A stretch of 64,000 bases of DNA, taken from contig NZ_KB910518.1 of assembly GCF_000374185.1 (NCBI RefSeq), positions 5,008,530 to 5,072,529 of the forward strand, given 5' to 3'. Under the pieces are notes generated by a model that saw only the letters and a program-made list of their open reading frames with translations, did no database searches and had not been told where the DNA came from. Source of the DNA: Paenibacillus sp. HW567 (GTDB lineage Bacteria > Bacillota > Bacilli > Paenibacillales > Paenibacillaceae). Position 1 is the stretch's first letter. Every line of letters starts with the position of its first letter. A program made the translations under genes and the position numbers. This document shows positions 33,020 to 40,998 of the stretch, piece after piece.

Positions 33020-34726
33020 TTACTGCTCCAGCGCAGCAGGCTCGGCAAGCACCTCCGATTTTTGCGGTTTTGGGCGTTTGTCGCTTAAGAGCGCGAACAG
33101 CAAGCCCGGAAGCAGCAGCAGACTGGCAAAAACAAAGGTACGGCTGAACGCCTGCACCGCTGTCTCCCGCATACCGCCTCCCGCCCCCGACAGCACCAGC
33201 TTCGCTTCGCGGTACTGGTTGCCGCTGTCTGCCGCAAAAGCCTTCTGCTCCGCAGGCGGCAGCTTGGCGGCGGCAAGCTCCACCGCATGAACCACAGCGG
33301 CGGCGGTGTCCGCTCCCCCGGCTCCTCCAGCGCTTCCACCCGCTGATGAACCCGCTCCCTTGCCGAGCGAGCCTACGGCTTCGGCAAGGACATTTTTGAC
33401 GAACGGCTGCAGCACCGTATCCTCCTGAATGGCCTGGGCCGCACGCTGATTCGCCTTGTGCAGCTCGCTGTCCGTGTTGTGCTGCAGCACGGTCACGATG
33501 ATAGCCACCCCGATGACACTTCCGAGCGCCTTAGCCATATTTGTGACCCCTGAAGAGATGCCCACTTTGTCCTCCGGCACATTGCGGACGGCAGAAGACA
33601 TCACCGGAGCCATCGTAAGTCCCACGCCGACACCGGCCACAAACAGACGAATCACCACTTCGCTAACCGCCGAGTCAGCATGCAGTCCGCTCAGGGTATA
33701 CATCGCTCCTCCCGTCACTAGAATGCCGGCGGCGGCGAACAGGTGGCTGCCATATTTTGCTGAGAGCGGCCCGGAAATCGCCGAGCTTATAATCGAGCCT
33801 ACCGCAACCATCGAGAGCACAAGCCCAGCCTTAAGCTCGGTCATCCCCATCATCCGCGTCAGGAAAAAGGAGGTCAGCAGCGAGAGATTCATCAGTGCCG
33901 CGCCGACGAACAGCAAGGTCAGGGAAGCGCCGTTAAATGTCCGTATCCGCAGCAGCGACAGGGGCAGCATCGGTTCTTTTCCTTTCCACTGTGTCAGGAA
34001 GAACACTGCCAGCAGCACCAGACCTGTGCCCAGCAGCGCGAGCACAACCCCCGAATTCCAGCCATAGTCCTGCACCTTAATCAGCGCATATGTAATACAG
34101 AACATAGCGCCGGTGATTCCAAGTGTTCCGCCGTAATCAATCGACCTGCCTGCCGAGTTGTCCCGGGATTCCTTGATGAAAATGGCCGTTAGCACAATAC
34201 TAAGCACACCAAGCGGCACATTGACAAAAAAGATCCACTCCCAGCTCAGCTTCTGCGTAATAATCCCGCCCAAAGCGGGACCGCTCGCTGCCGCCACACC
34301 CGACACGGCTCCCCATATGCCGATGATCAGGCCATGCATTTCTTTTGGAAAGGTGGTTGTAGTCAGCGGGATTGTAACAGGAACAATGATTGCTCCCGCG
34401 AGGCCCTGAATCACCCGCAGCAGGATCAGCACCCCAAGTGAGGTAGCAAACCCGGCCAGCAGCGAGGTTAAGGTAAACAAAGCAACACCGATTATGAATA
34501 CCTTCTTGCGGCCAAACTGATCCGCCAGCCGTGAAGCCGTCAGAATAAATACGGCAAACGCCAGGTTATACCCGTTCATCACCCATGAAATTTGCGACAC
34601 ACTTCCGCCGAAATGGCGTGTCATTTCCGGCAGAGCGATATTAATAATCGTCGTATCCAGCAGCGCCATGAAAAACCCCAATACAATTGCCGTAAAAGAT
34701 AAAGCTCTGCGTGTTCTAATACTCAT
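33020..34726 (-). CDS. MFS multidrug exporter, DHA2/EmrB-QacA type with 14 helices
   Basis: A 568-residue proton-driven exporter. The N-terminal motif GFFMALLDTTIINIALPEM is the DHA2 signature (acidic residue in helix 1). ASRLADQFGRKKVF is motif A. GLAGAIIVPVTIPL is motif C-like. A Gly/Ala/Ser-rich loop near residues 460-490 (GKGAGSSAGGSAGGAGG) precedes the last helix. I chose ATG 34726 with GGAGGAG upstream, not the GTG nine bases earlier. It diverges from a TetR gene with three shared operator palindromes between, so TetR very likely represses it. Confidence 0.92.
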   Translation of the reverse strand: MSIRTRRALSFTAIVLGFFMALLDTTIINIALPEMTRHFGGSVSQISWVMNGYNLAFAVFILTASRLADQFGRKKVFIIGVALFTLTSLLAGFATSLGVLILLRVIQGLAGAIIVPVTIPLTTTTFPKEMHGLIIGIWGAVSGVAAASGPALGGIITQKLSWEWIFFVNVPLGVLSIVLTAIFIKESRDNSAGRSIDYGGTLGITGAMFCITYALIKVQDYGWNSGVVLALLGTGLVLLAVFFLTQWKGKEPMLPLSLLRIRTFNGASLTLLFVGAALMNLSLLTSFFLTRMMGMTELKAGLVLSMVAVGSIISSAISGPLSAKYGSHLFAAAGILVTGGAMYTLSGLHADSAVSEVVIRLFVAGVGVGLTMAPVMSSAVRNVPEDKVGISSGVTNMAKALGSVIGVAIIVTVLQHNTDSELHKANQRAAQAIQEDTVLQPFVKNVLAEAVGSLGKGAGSSAGGSAGGAGGADTAAAVVHAVELAAAKLPPAEQKAFAADSGNQYREAKLVLSGAGGGMRETAVQAFSRTFVFASLLLLPGLLFALLSDKRPKPQKSEVLAEPAALEQ

Positions 34727-34746
34727 CTCTCTCACTCCTCCAAATA

Positions 34747-34821
34747 TGAACTATAGTTCACGTTTAGATTATATGAACTAAAGTTCATATTTGTCAATGA
34801 AAATAATTGAACTTTAGTTCA
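34747..34821. promoter_or_regulatory. Three TetR-type operator palindromes
   Basis: Three copies of TGAACTnnAGTTCA: 34747-34760 (TA centre), 34774-34787 (AA centre) and 34808-34821 (TT centre). All are perfect in the 6-bp arms. They lie between the divergent exporter and regulator genes. Confidence 0.88.
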
Positions 34822-34828
34822 TGTTTTG

Positions 34829-34857
34829 TTGACAGCCCCAAGCCGCTCCTCTACAAT
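34829..34857 (+). promoter_or_regulatory. Promoter of the TetR regulator gene
   Basis: TTGACA (34829-34834), 17-base spacer, TACAAT (34852-34857). It starts 7 bases after the third operator palindrome, so autoregulation is likely. Confidence 0.8.
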
Positions 34858-34883
34858 CGGTAATACAAGGGGGAGCTTCGGAC

Positions 34884-35501
34884 ATGAGTGACATTGGAGA
34901 CAAGATCAGAACACCAAGGCAGGACCGCAGCATCAAAACCAAAGAAGCCATCGTGCATGCAGCCATGAAGCTGTTCTCAGACAAAGGCTTCCATCAGACC
35001 AATACCAAGCAAATCGCGGCTGCCGCCGGGGTATCGACCGGCAGCTTCTACTCCTATTTTGCCGATAAAAGAGCCGTATTCATTGACGTTCTTCATGTCT
35101 ACGGCGAACAGCTTCTGGCCCGGATCGACGCTTCGATGTCAGAGTTCGACTTCAAAACGCTCGACCCGGCCGAGTTGATAAGCCATCTGGTAGACAGCCT
35201 GCTGCTCTCCCATAAAGATTTCGTCGGCTACCAAAATGATCTGACCATGATGTACCATAGCGATGAAGAGATCAAACAACTGATGGATGCACAGTATGAG
35301 GTGGGCCGGCGCAGAACCCTGCAGTATCTGCAGATGGGACAGGATGAGCTTAAAACCGAAGACCTGGAGGCTGCCTCCATTATCGTATTCGAATCTATGA
35401 GCACCATCGTTGACGTTATCTCCTTCTCCCCGCAGAGGATCTCCACCGAGCGGCTGAAGTCGGAGCTGGTCAATATGATCATCAATTATTTGTACAAGTG
35501 A
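34884..35501 (+). CDS. TetR/AcrR family repressor
   Basis: A 205-residue regulator. Its N-terminal helix-turn-helix is KTKEAIVHAAMKLFSDKGFHQTNTKQIAAAAGVSTGSFYSYFADKRAVF, ideal for the family. The C-terminal ligand domain is not assignable. GGGGGAG precedes the ATG. It faces away from the MFS exporter, and the three palindromes between them are its probable sites. Ligand unknown, presumably an exporter substrate. Confidence 0.93.
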   Translation: MSDIGDKIRTPRQDRSIKTKEAIVHAAMKLFSDKGFHQTNTKQIAAAAGVSTGSFYSYFADKRAVFIDVLHVYGEQLLARIDASMSEFDFKTLDPAELISHLVDSLLLSHKDFVGYQNDLTMMYHSDEEIKQLMDAQYEVGRRRTLQYLQMGQDELKTEDLEAASIIVFESMSTIVDVISFSPQRISTERLKSELVNMIINYLYK

Positions 35502-35580
35502 TAGCGCGAACTGCTTCTGGTTAGCATAAAAAGCGGCCGGCATGGCCGGGAGGGCGTAGTCCGGCATAGGGGGACTGTGT

Positions 35581-35690
35581 TGAGGCTGTGCGGGGGCTGC
35601 GTTGAGGCTGTGCGGGGGCTGCGTTGAGGCTGTGCGGGGGCTGCGTTGGGGCTGCGCGGGGGCTGCGTTGAGGCTGTGCGGGGGCTGCGT
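35581..35690. repeat. 22-bp G-rich tandem repeat, five copies
   Basis: The unit TGAGGCTGTGCGGGGGCTGC plus GT repeats five times head to tail (35581-35602, 35603-35624, 35625-35646, 35647-35668, 35669-35690). Only the fourth copy differs. More diverged copies continue to about 35740. G-runs on the plus strand could form quadruplexes. Confidence 0.9.
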
Positions 35691-35751
35691 CGTGTGCGCG
35701 GGGCTGCGTTGGGCTGCGCCGGGGTGAGTGGGCTGCGTTTGCGGGGCGCGG

Positions 35752-36280
35752 AAATAACGGCAGTTTTGCCGTTGTTTTGGCTGATCCCAGGCCGAGCCGT
35801 GGAATTAACGGCATTCCTGCCGTTGTTCCCTCCAGCCCCGCCCATAGTACGCCTAACAACGGCAGTTTTGCCGTTGTTTTGGCTGATCCCAGGCCGAGCC
35901 GTGGAATTAACGGCATTCCTGCCGTTGTTCCCTCCAGCCCCGCCCATAGTACGCCTAACAACGGCAGTTTTGCCGTTGTTTTGGCCGATCTCACGTCGAG
36001 GCGTAGAATTAACGGCATTCCTGCCGTTGTTCCCTCCAGCCCCGCCCATAGTACGCCTAACAACGGCAGTTTTGCCGTTGTTTTGACCGATCCCGGGCAC
36101 TGCCGTGGAATTAACGGCAGTTTTGCCGTTGTTCCCACCAGTATCGTACATAGTGCACCTAACAACGGCAGTTTTGCCGTTGTTTTGGCCGATCCCGCGT
36201 CGAGGCGCGGAATTAACGGCAGTTCTGCCGTTGTTCCCTTCAACATCACCCATAGTGCGCCTAACAACGGCATTTTTTTG
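35752..36280. repeat. 102-bp tandem array of paired palindromes with 51-bp phasing
   Basis: Five full units of exactly 102 bp (phase marks at 35758, 35860, 35962, 36064, 36166, 36268). Each unit holds two palindromes of the form AACGGCAnnnnTGCCGTT, the second 51 bp after the first, so about ten palindromes sit at 51-bp steps. Unit length is a multiple of three, which leaves long open frames on both strands; I regard these as by-products. Base changes occur between units but no indels. The array fills the space between the TetR and MarR genes. Confidence 0.9.
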
Positions 36281-36359
36281 TTTTATCTAGGTCAAATTTA
36301 AGATTTTAAGCATGAATTAGCTAAAACAAAAAAATCCCATCAACTAGTTAAGAAATTCT

Positions 36360-36788
36360 TTAGTCTAAAAACTTAGAAGCGGTTTCAATTATTTTTGCTG
36401 CTAACTCTGAGAGTTGGGAGTGCTCATTGTTGGAAAGGATCTCTGTTAGGCCATGAATTTTAAGTATAATTTCTCCGCCGACCTCATCGGTAATTTGTCG
36501 GCCAGTGAGTGTCAGTCTAACGTTAAACCTGCGGCGGTCTTCTAGCGAGGGAACACGCTCGACTAATCCCCGACGCTCTGCACGGTCAATGAGTCCGGTA
36601 ATACTGGATTTATCTAGTTCCAAATGCTGGGCAAGCTGCTGCATACTCGGTTCGCGGTCGCGCAGGATGCCCAACAGACGTATTTGAATAAGGGAGAGCT
36701 CGTAAGGAGCTCCGGCATTAGCTAGCACTGACTGAATCATATAAGAAAATTGTATTAAGTTATCCGCCATTGATATATCAGTATTCAT
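36360..36788 (-). CDS. MarR family transcriptional regulator
   Basis: A 142-residue winged-helix repressor. The DNA-binding part is LSLIQIRLLGILRDREPSMQQLAQHLELDKSSITGLIDRAERRGLVERVPSLEDRRRFNVRLT, typical MarR with the DRR wing. There is no single conserved sensing Cys near the N-terminus, so ligand binding is more likely than thiol sensing. It is divergent from an oxidoreductase gene whose promoter carries two palindromes, the probable binding sites. Confidence 0.92.
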   Translation of the reverse strand: MNTDISMADNLIQFSYMIQSVLANAGAPYELSLIQIRLLGILRDREPSMQQLAQHLELDKSSITGLIDRAERRGLVERVPSLEDRRRFNVRLTLTGRQITDEVGGEIILKIHGLTEILSNNEHSQLSELAAKIIETASKFLD

Positions 36789-36884
36789 TCAAACTCGCTC
36801 CAGACTAAATAGTATTGAAACAAACATAAATCAGCGTGATCGGAACTGACATCGTTTATTTTCTATATCATTATAACATAAATC

Positions 36885-36930
36885 TTGACTTAGTTTGTAA
36901 TACAAACTATATTGTTTGTATCACAAACAA
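36885..36930 (+). promoter_or_regulatory. Promoter of the oxidoreductase gene with MarR-type operators
   Basis: TTGACT (36885-36890), 17-base spacer, TATATT (36908-36913). The spacer and first -10 bases are one perfect palindrome TAGTTTGTAATACAAACTA (36891-36909). A second, TTGTTTGT-ATC-ACAAACAA, covers 36912-36930. Repressor binding would block the polymerase directly. Confidence 0.85.
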
Positions 36931-36963
36931 ATTTAACGCGAAAACGCGAATGGAGGATATTTT

Positions 36964-37931
36964 ATGCATGCAGCAGTTGTACGTTCATTTGATACTGTAC
37001 CAAAATGTGAAAGTGTCGAAATCCCGCAACCAACTGGTGAGCATGAGGAGCTAATTACTGTTCTAGCTGCAGGGCTTCATCCCCGCGTTCGCTCTCAAGC
37101 GGACGGTTCCCACTATACCAGTACAGGCGAATTACCATTGATTCCCGGTATTGATGGCGTCGGTAGATTACCAAACGGTAGCTTGGTATACTTCGCGGTC
37201 CCAGAAACAGCTTTTGGCTCAATGGCTGAAAAGACTGTAATCGACCTACGCCACAGTTTACCTATACCTGAAGGAGCTGATCCGATACAGATTGCTGCGG
37301 CAATGAATCCGGCAATGTCTTCTTGGGTGGCTCTGCGTCGCAGAATCAATTTCCAACCAGGACAACAGGTACTTGTGTTGGGCGCAACCGGCAATTCCGG
37401 GCAGATGGCAGTTCGCATTGCCAAGTTGCTTGGTGCGAGCCGAGTCATTGGTGCGGGTCGCGATCCGCAGCGTCTGAACGAACTTTACGCTCTGGGAGCA
37501 GATGAGATCGTATCGCTGAATGGAGACCCAAAAGAAGCTGCTGATCGAGTCGCTGAGGTAGCCTCCGAAGTTGACGTAGTAATTGATTACCTATGGGGGA
37601 AGACTGCGGAACTAGTTATCCCTTCGCTGCTTACAAGCGCTCTGATCGAAGTCGCGCGCTATACTGGATCGAAATTGGTTCCATGGCTGGTTCTTTAGCT
37701 GCTATTCCTTCCGCTGCGCTCCGTTCAGCAAATCTTCACCTGATAGGTAGCGGACAAGGATCGGCCACTCCTGCTGGATACTTGGCTGAATTTCCCACAC
37801 TTATTGAAGCTATAGCAAACGGTCAACTGGGTATAACAGTAAAAACCGTTCCACTTCTTCAAGTCGAACAGGCGTGGACTGCCCAGACTGATCCATCGCA
37901 GCGAATTGTATTAGTACCGACGGTAGATTGA
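36964..37931 (+). pseudogene. Zinc-type alcohol dehydrogenase/quinone oxidoreductase family gene with a frameshift
   Basis: The first frame gives MHAAVVRSFDTVPKCESVEIP, a MDR-type NAD(P) fold (VLVLGATGNSGQMAVRIAKLLGA) and VVIDYLWGKTAELVIPSLLT, then wrong sequence and a stop at 37698. The true C-terminus continues one frame over (RALYWIEIGSMAG, HLIGSGQGSATPAGY, QRIVLVPTVD) to a stop at 37931. A one-base loss near 37635-37650 explains it. Together they make a normal-length protein of about 322 residues. It may be a real recent pseudogene or a sequencing error, since the rest is undamaged and the promoter intact. Confidence 0.85.
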
Positions 37932-38058
37932 GTTAAATGTCGTAACCCTTCAGGGTATAGTACTCCTTGAACAAGACATGCAGCATAACCGCTTAGACAG
38001 AGTATTTAGATTATAGTAGACACAAAGACTCAAGAATTCCCTCTGCTGAGTCCACAAA

Positions 38059-38111
38059 AAAAGCTGAGAAAACGAATCTAAAAAATAGTGATTCGCTTCT
38101 CAGCTTGCTTT
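38059..38111. terminator. Hairpin terminator between the oxidoreductase and glycosidase remnants
   Basis: AAGCTGAGAA pairs with TTCTCAGCTT, with an inner CGAATC/GATTCG stem. T-rich tracts lie on both sides. The rest of 37932-38249 holds no gene that I can see. Confidence 0.75.
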
Positions 38112-38249
38112 TATAAATAGAATTGAGATGACTAACCTATCTGGTAAGAAAACCCCTTTCTGTTCGGTTTAGTGAATTGGGCATTTGGGCTCGTGCGTTT
38201 TAAAGCCCAGTTTCACCATTGAATTTTAAAAGTAAATGAGCCTTTCCCT

Positions 38250-38890
38250 TTAGCTAAATTGAATTGAATGCAACTCTAGATTTTTTGATTTATCGAATTC
38301 CAACTTGATTTCATACTTTCCAGAAGGACCACTGAAGGTAGAAGTCACAATAATTCCTTCACTCACAATTACATGCCCGCTCTCTTTTATTCCTCCATCT
38401 AAATAAATCTTTATTTCTCCGCTACCTTTAGCTGATAATGTAAGGTCTGTCTGCAACGCTACACCTTCGCTATCATCCAGAGCACAGAAATAAAGATAGT
38501 ACTTACCATCCCTATAGATTGCATCCGGTGCATATAGTAGATCCTGCGATAAATTTCCAAAATCATGTACATTCTTCAAATCAGAATCTTTACTATCCTT
38601 CTTATTTATACGTTTCTGTCTACTTCGCTGCATAAATGGGGTCGGATTGTCCCAATCCCAGTCAACCTTCGGATATTTCACTTTATCATTGTCCAACAGC
38701 CAATCGAATACTACTCTATACTCCTTGCTGCAAAAAGTATTGTCATCGAATTGATCCCAGCTTCCGTACACGTATACTCTCCCGTCAGGCATAACATGTG
38801 CTTCTGGATCGGGTATGCAGATGGGGGAAACCACTCAATGGTCGGCTTATTACCATCGCTAAAGACCGTATAAAGAATAAAGCCAGCCGT
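38250..38890 (-). pseudogene. Remnant of a GH43 glycoside hydrolase with C-terminal CBM6-like part
   Basis: On the minus strand, SPICIPDPEAHVMPDGRVYVYGSWDQ carries the GH43 catalytic-base region, and later LLYAPDAIYRDGKYYLYF the blade II motif. The frame then jumps within a few residues to LTLSAKGSGEIKIYLDGG and SGPSGKYEIKLEFD, a carbohydrate-binding-module-like end. Some 200-300 residues of the five-blade domain are missing, so an internal deletion is likely. The N-terminus is out of frame (SDGNKPTIEWFPPSAYP at about 38800-38890). Xylan or arabinan breakdown was the likely ancestral role. Confidence 0.7.
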
Positions 38891-38901
38891 CGGCACCCCC
38901 C

Positions 38902-39162
38902 CCTATTGTAGACGCCTTCTATGGCCTCCTTGTATGCCTTAAAAAGCAACAAGAGATAAACCGTCGGATATGTGGTGATTCATACTGTACTGATTATCTG
39001 GACTATCTTAACGTTAATGAGATGGGACATCTTATAAAACCTAACTATATTTCACAGCATTTTGCCCTTGTACTTAAGAAAAATAATTTACGGCATATTC
39101 GATTTCACGATCTTCGGCACCCATATGTCAAGCCCAGGCTAAAATATAATTTATTTTTTTAG
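38902..39162 (+). pseudogene. Remnant of a tyrosine recombinase (phage-type integrase)
   Basis: A frame without start codon gives GLLVCLKKQQEINRRICGD, then LIKPNYISQHFALVLKKNNL and RHIRFHDLRHPYVKPRLKY before a stop. HIRFHDLRH is the box II motif (His-x-x-Arg) of tyrosine recombinases. The catalytic Tyr region is gone. It joins the glycosidase remnant at an eight-C tract (38896-38903). From 39163 to 39360 I see only a weak hairpin (ACAGGT/ACCTGT near 39238-39270) and no gene. The junction suggests a past integration and deletion. Confidence 0.7.
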
Positions 39163-39360
39163 CCTACAAACGGTCGCGATATAGACAGTCGATTCAATAG
39201 CAGTATTAAAAGACTGATCAAGGCCTCCATACAGTAACAGGTTTTTTATTATTTCACCTGTCTACTATATGGGGAGCATATCAGAAGGCCTTGAAGCTTA
39301 CTCTTTTTTATACAAATACAAATCATATTCCCCACAGGATGCCCCGGTGATGATCAAACG

Positions 39361-40497
39361 TCAGCGGTGGTCTTTCCAGAAGTTCAGCGGCTGAAGATCC
39401 TTCGTAATGATTTCGAAAGTGTAGCCCTCTTTCTTCAGCGACTCAAGGAGGCGTGGAAGAACTTTGAGGGTGGCTTTCTGATCATGCATCAGAACAACCG
39501 GGTTGGTTTTGGATTTTTGCAGCCCGTGCACCTGGTTCATTACCGTGTTATAGATTTTGGCACTGTTCTCCTTGTACTTCCAGTCATCCGAGTCCACATT
39601 CCAGTCCCACAGATGGTAGCCCTGGACCAGCACCTTGTCTCTGAAGCTCTTGGTAAAATAAGGCTTGCTGCCGTAAGGCGGACGGATCAGCGTTGTGCCT
39701 GTGCCGGCAATCTTTTGCAGCACTGCGTTATCTCCGCTCATTTCCGCCAGTGCGGCGGATGGGGAAGCATAAAATTTGTCTTTGCGGTGCGTCATGCCGT
39801 GGAGCCCCAGTCCGTTCCCCTCTTTTACAATACGCTTCACCTCAGCAGGGTAACGGTTCATATTGGGTCCGAGCATGAAGAATGTAGCTTTCACCCCATA
39901 CTTGTCCAGAATGTCCAGCAGCTCCGAGGTCGTCGCGGAAGGCCCGTCATCAAAGGTCATATACAGGGTCTTGCCCGGCTTGCCGGCAGGTGTCTGCGAA
40001 GGTTTCGCCGGAGTGGTCGACGGATGCAGTTCACTCTTATATTGGCTCAGGAACGCCGCATCATCCAGCGCCGCCGAAGCATCCCGGACTCTCAGTAAAT
40101 ATTTATCAGGCTCAAAGGATATGATATACCCAAGGTAGGCGCTGATCTTGAGTTGAACCATCAAGGTACCATTCTTCACAAACGTGTTCATCGGCGCGGT
40201 AGTTCTATCTTGAAGCTGAGCACCGCCATTACCCTTGAGCAGCAGCAGCTTGCGCCCTCCGCCGTCCACCTGAATTCCGTCAGGAAGGCCGGTAATCGTC
40301 CATTTCAATTCTGCTGCCAAAGCGCGGAGCGGGACATAATAGCTGCCTTTTACGGAAACGGCTGTAATGCCGCTCAGTTTATCGTTCACCCCAAGCTTCA
40401 GTTCAGCGTTCGCGCCTGTAGCGCTTGCCGTCGTCTGCACGACACCAAGACATAGTAAAAATGAAAAGAATAACAGCATTGCTTTTTTAATAGTCAC
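39361..40497 (-). CDS. Secreted polysaccharide deacetylase with N-terminal stalk domain
   Basis: 378 residues. A signal peptide (AMLLFFSFLLCLGVVQTTASA) leads to a copper-amine-oxidase-like stalk domain (residues 35-145; VSVKGSYYVPLRALAAELKW). A Pro/Thr linker leads to a NodB deacetylase domain (residues 178-370) with LYMTFDDGPSATTSELL, LHGMTHRKD, IRPPYGSKPY, WNVDSDDW and PVVLMHD. All catalytic Asp and His residues are present. It removes acetyl groups from peptidoglycan or other wall sugars outside the cell. GTG start with GGAG upstream. It is divergent from the qox operon. Confidence 0.92.
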   Translation of the reverse strand: MTIKKAMLLFFSFLLCLGVVQTTASATGANAELKLGVNDKLSGITAVSVKGSYYVPLRALAAELKWTITGLPDGIQVDGGGRKLLLLKGNGGAQLQDRTTAPMNTFVKNGTLMVQLKISAYLGYIISFEPDKYLLRVRDASAALDDAAFLSQYKSELHPSTTPAKPSQTPAGKPGKTLYMTFDDGPSATTSELLDILDKYGVKATFFMLGPNMNRYPAEVKRIVKEGNGLGLHGMTHRKDKFYASPSAALAEMSGDNAVLQKIAGTGTTLIRPPYGSKPYFTKSFRDKVLVQGYHLWDWNVDSDDWKYKENSAKIYNTVMNQVHGLQKSKTNPVVLMHDQKATLKVLPRLLESLKKEGYTFEIITKDLQPLNFWKDHR

Positions 40498-40998
40498 CAG
40501 TTGCAGTCTCCAATCTATGTATATTTATCTATTACTTTATCATAGATTCATATAGCGTTATTTGAGAGATTGTAACCAGATGCAGAAAAAACTGTAACAC
40601 TTTCATTGTGATAAATGACATATCGCATTCTTTTTCAGAAAGAAATCGAAAATGGTTGAACGCTGTCGCATCAAGAAAAAATCACCAAAACAGCGCTGTT
40701 TTCACTTAAATTATATGTGACGAAAATAGTAACTTTTATGAAATTGTGAACAAAATTTGAACTTCCTTAAAATAACCTTAAGACGCACCGTTACAGTGAT
40801 CTTTATCATACATAAAGATATTTGTAACAATTTGATCACATATATTTAACTAAATGGACATTTTTGAGGACGATTGTAGCTTTTTATCCAGAATATGTAT
40901 TTTGCATTATGGGTAAGTAGTTCTTACTATAGATACAGGTTAATGTTTGCCCGCAATGTTCGGCGAATGACAAGAACTATTGAAGGAAGGAGTTCTAT
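40498..40998. promoter_or_regulatory. Long regulatory region upstream of qoxABCD
   Basis: No gene in 500 AT-rich bases. A possible promoter is TTGCAT (40902-40907), 17 bases, TACTAT (40925-40930), with the inverted repeat GTAAG/CTTAC (40914-40928) inside it. Several TGTGA words occur (near 40607, 40719, 40745), one as TTGTGAACA resembling half a Rex site, but no complete Rex or Fnr palindrome is seen. Oxygen or redox control of qox is expected from the family. Confidence 0.4.

Noticed and set aside
35752..36280. CRISPR-like array
   Set aside because: The regularly spaced palindromes have related, not unique, spacers, a 51-bp strict period and no cas genes. It is a tandem repeat.
35486..36301. 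Long open frames on both strands (up to 255 residues) with 34-residue repeats
   Set aside because: They arise because the 102-bp repeat is a multiple of three. Several frames on both strands are open at once, no ribosome site fits, and sequence constraint follows the palindromes, not codons.
39238..39300. Insertion sequence end near the integrase remnant
   Set aside because: An ACAGGT/ACCTGT hairpin is present, but no second end, transposase or target duplication could be found.
40743..40760. Rex repressor site upstream of qox
   Set aside because: Only the left half (TTGTGAACA) fits the consensus; the right half lacks CACAA.
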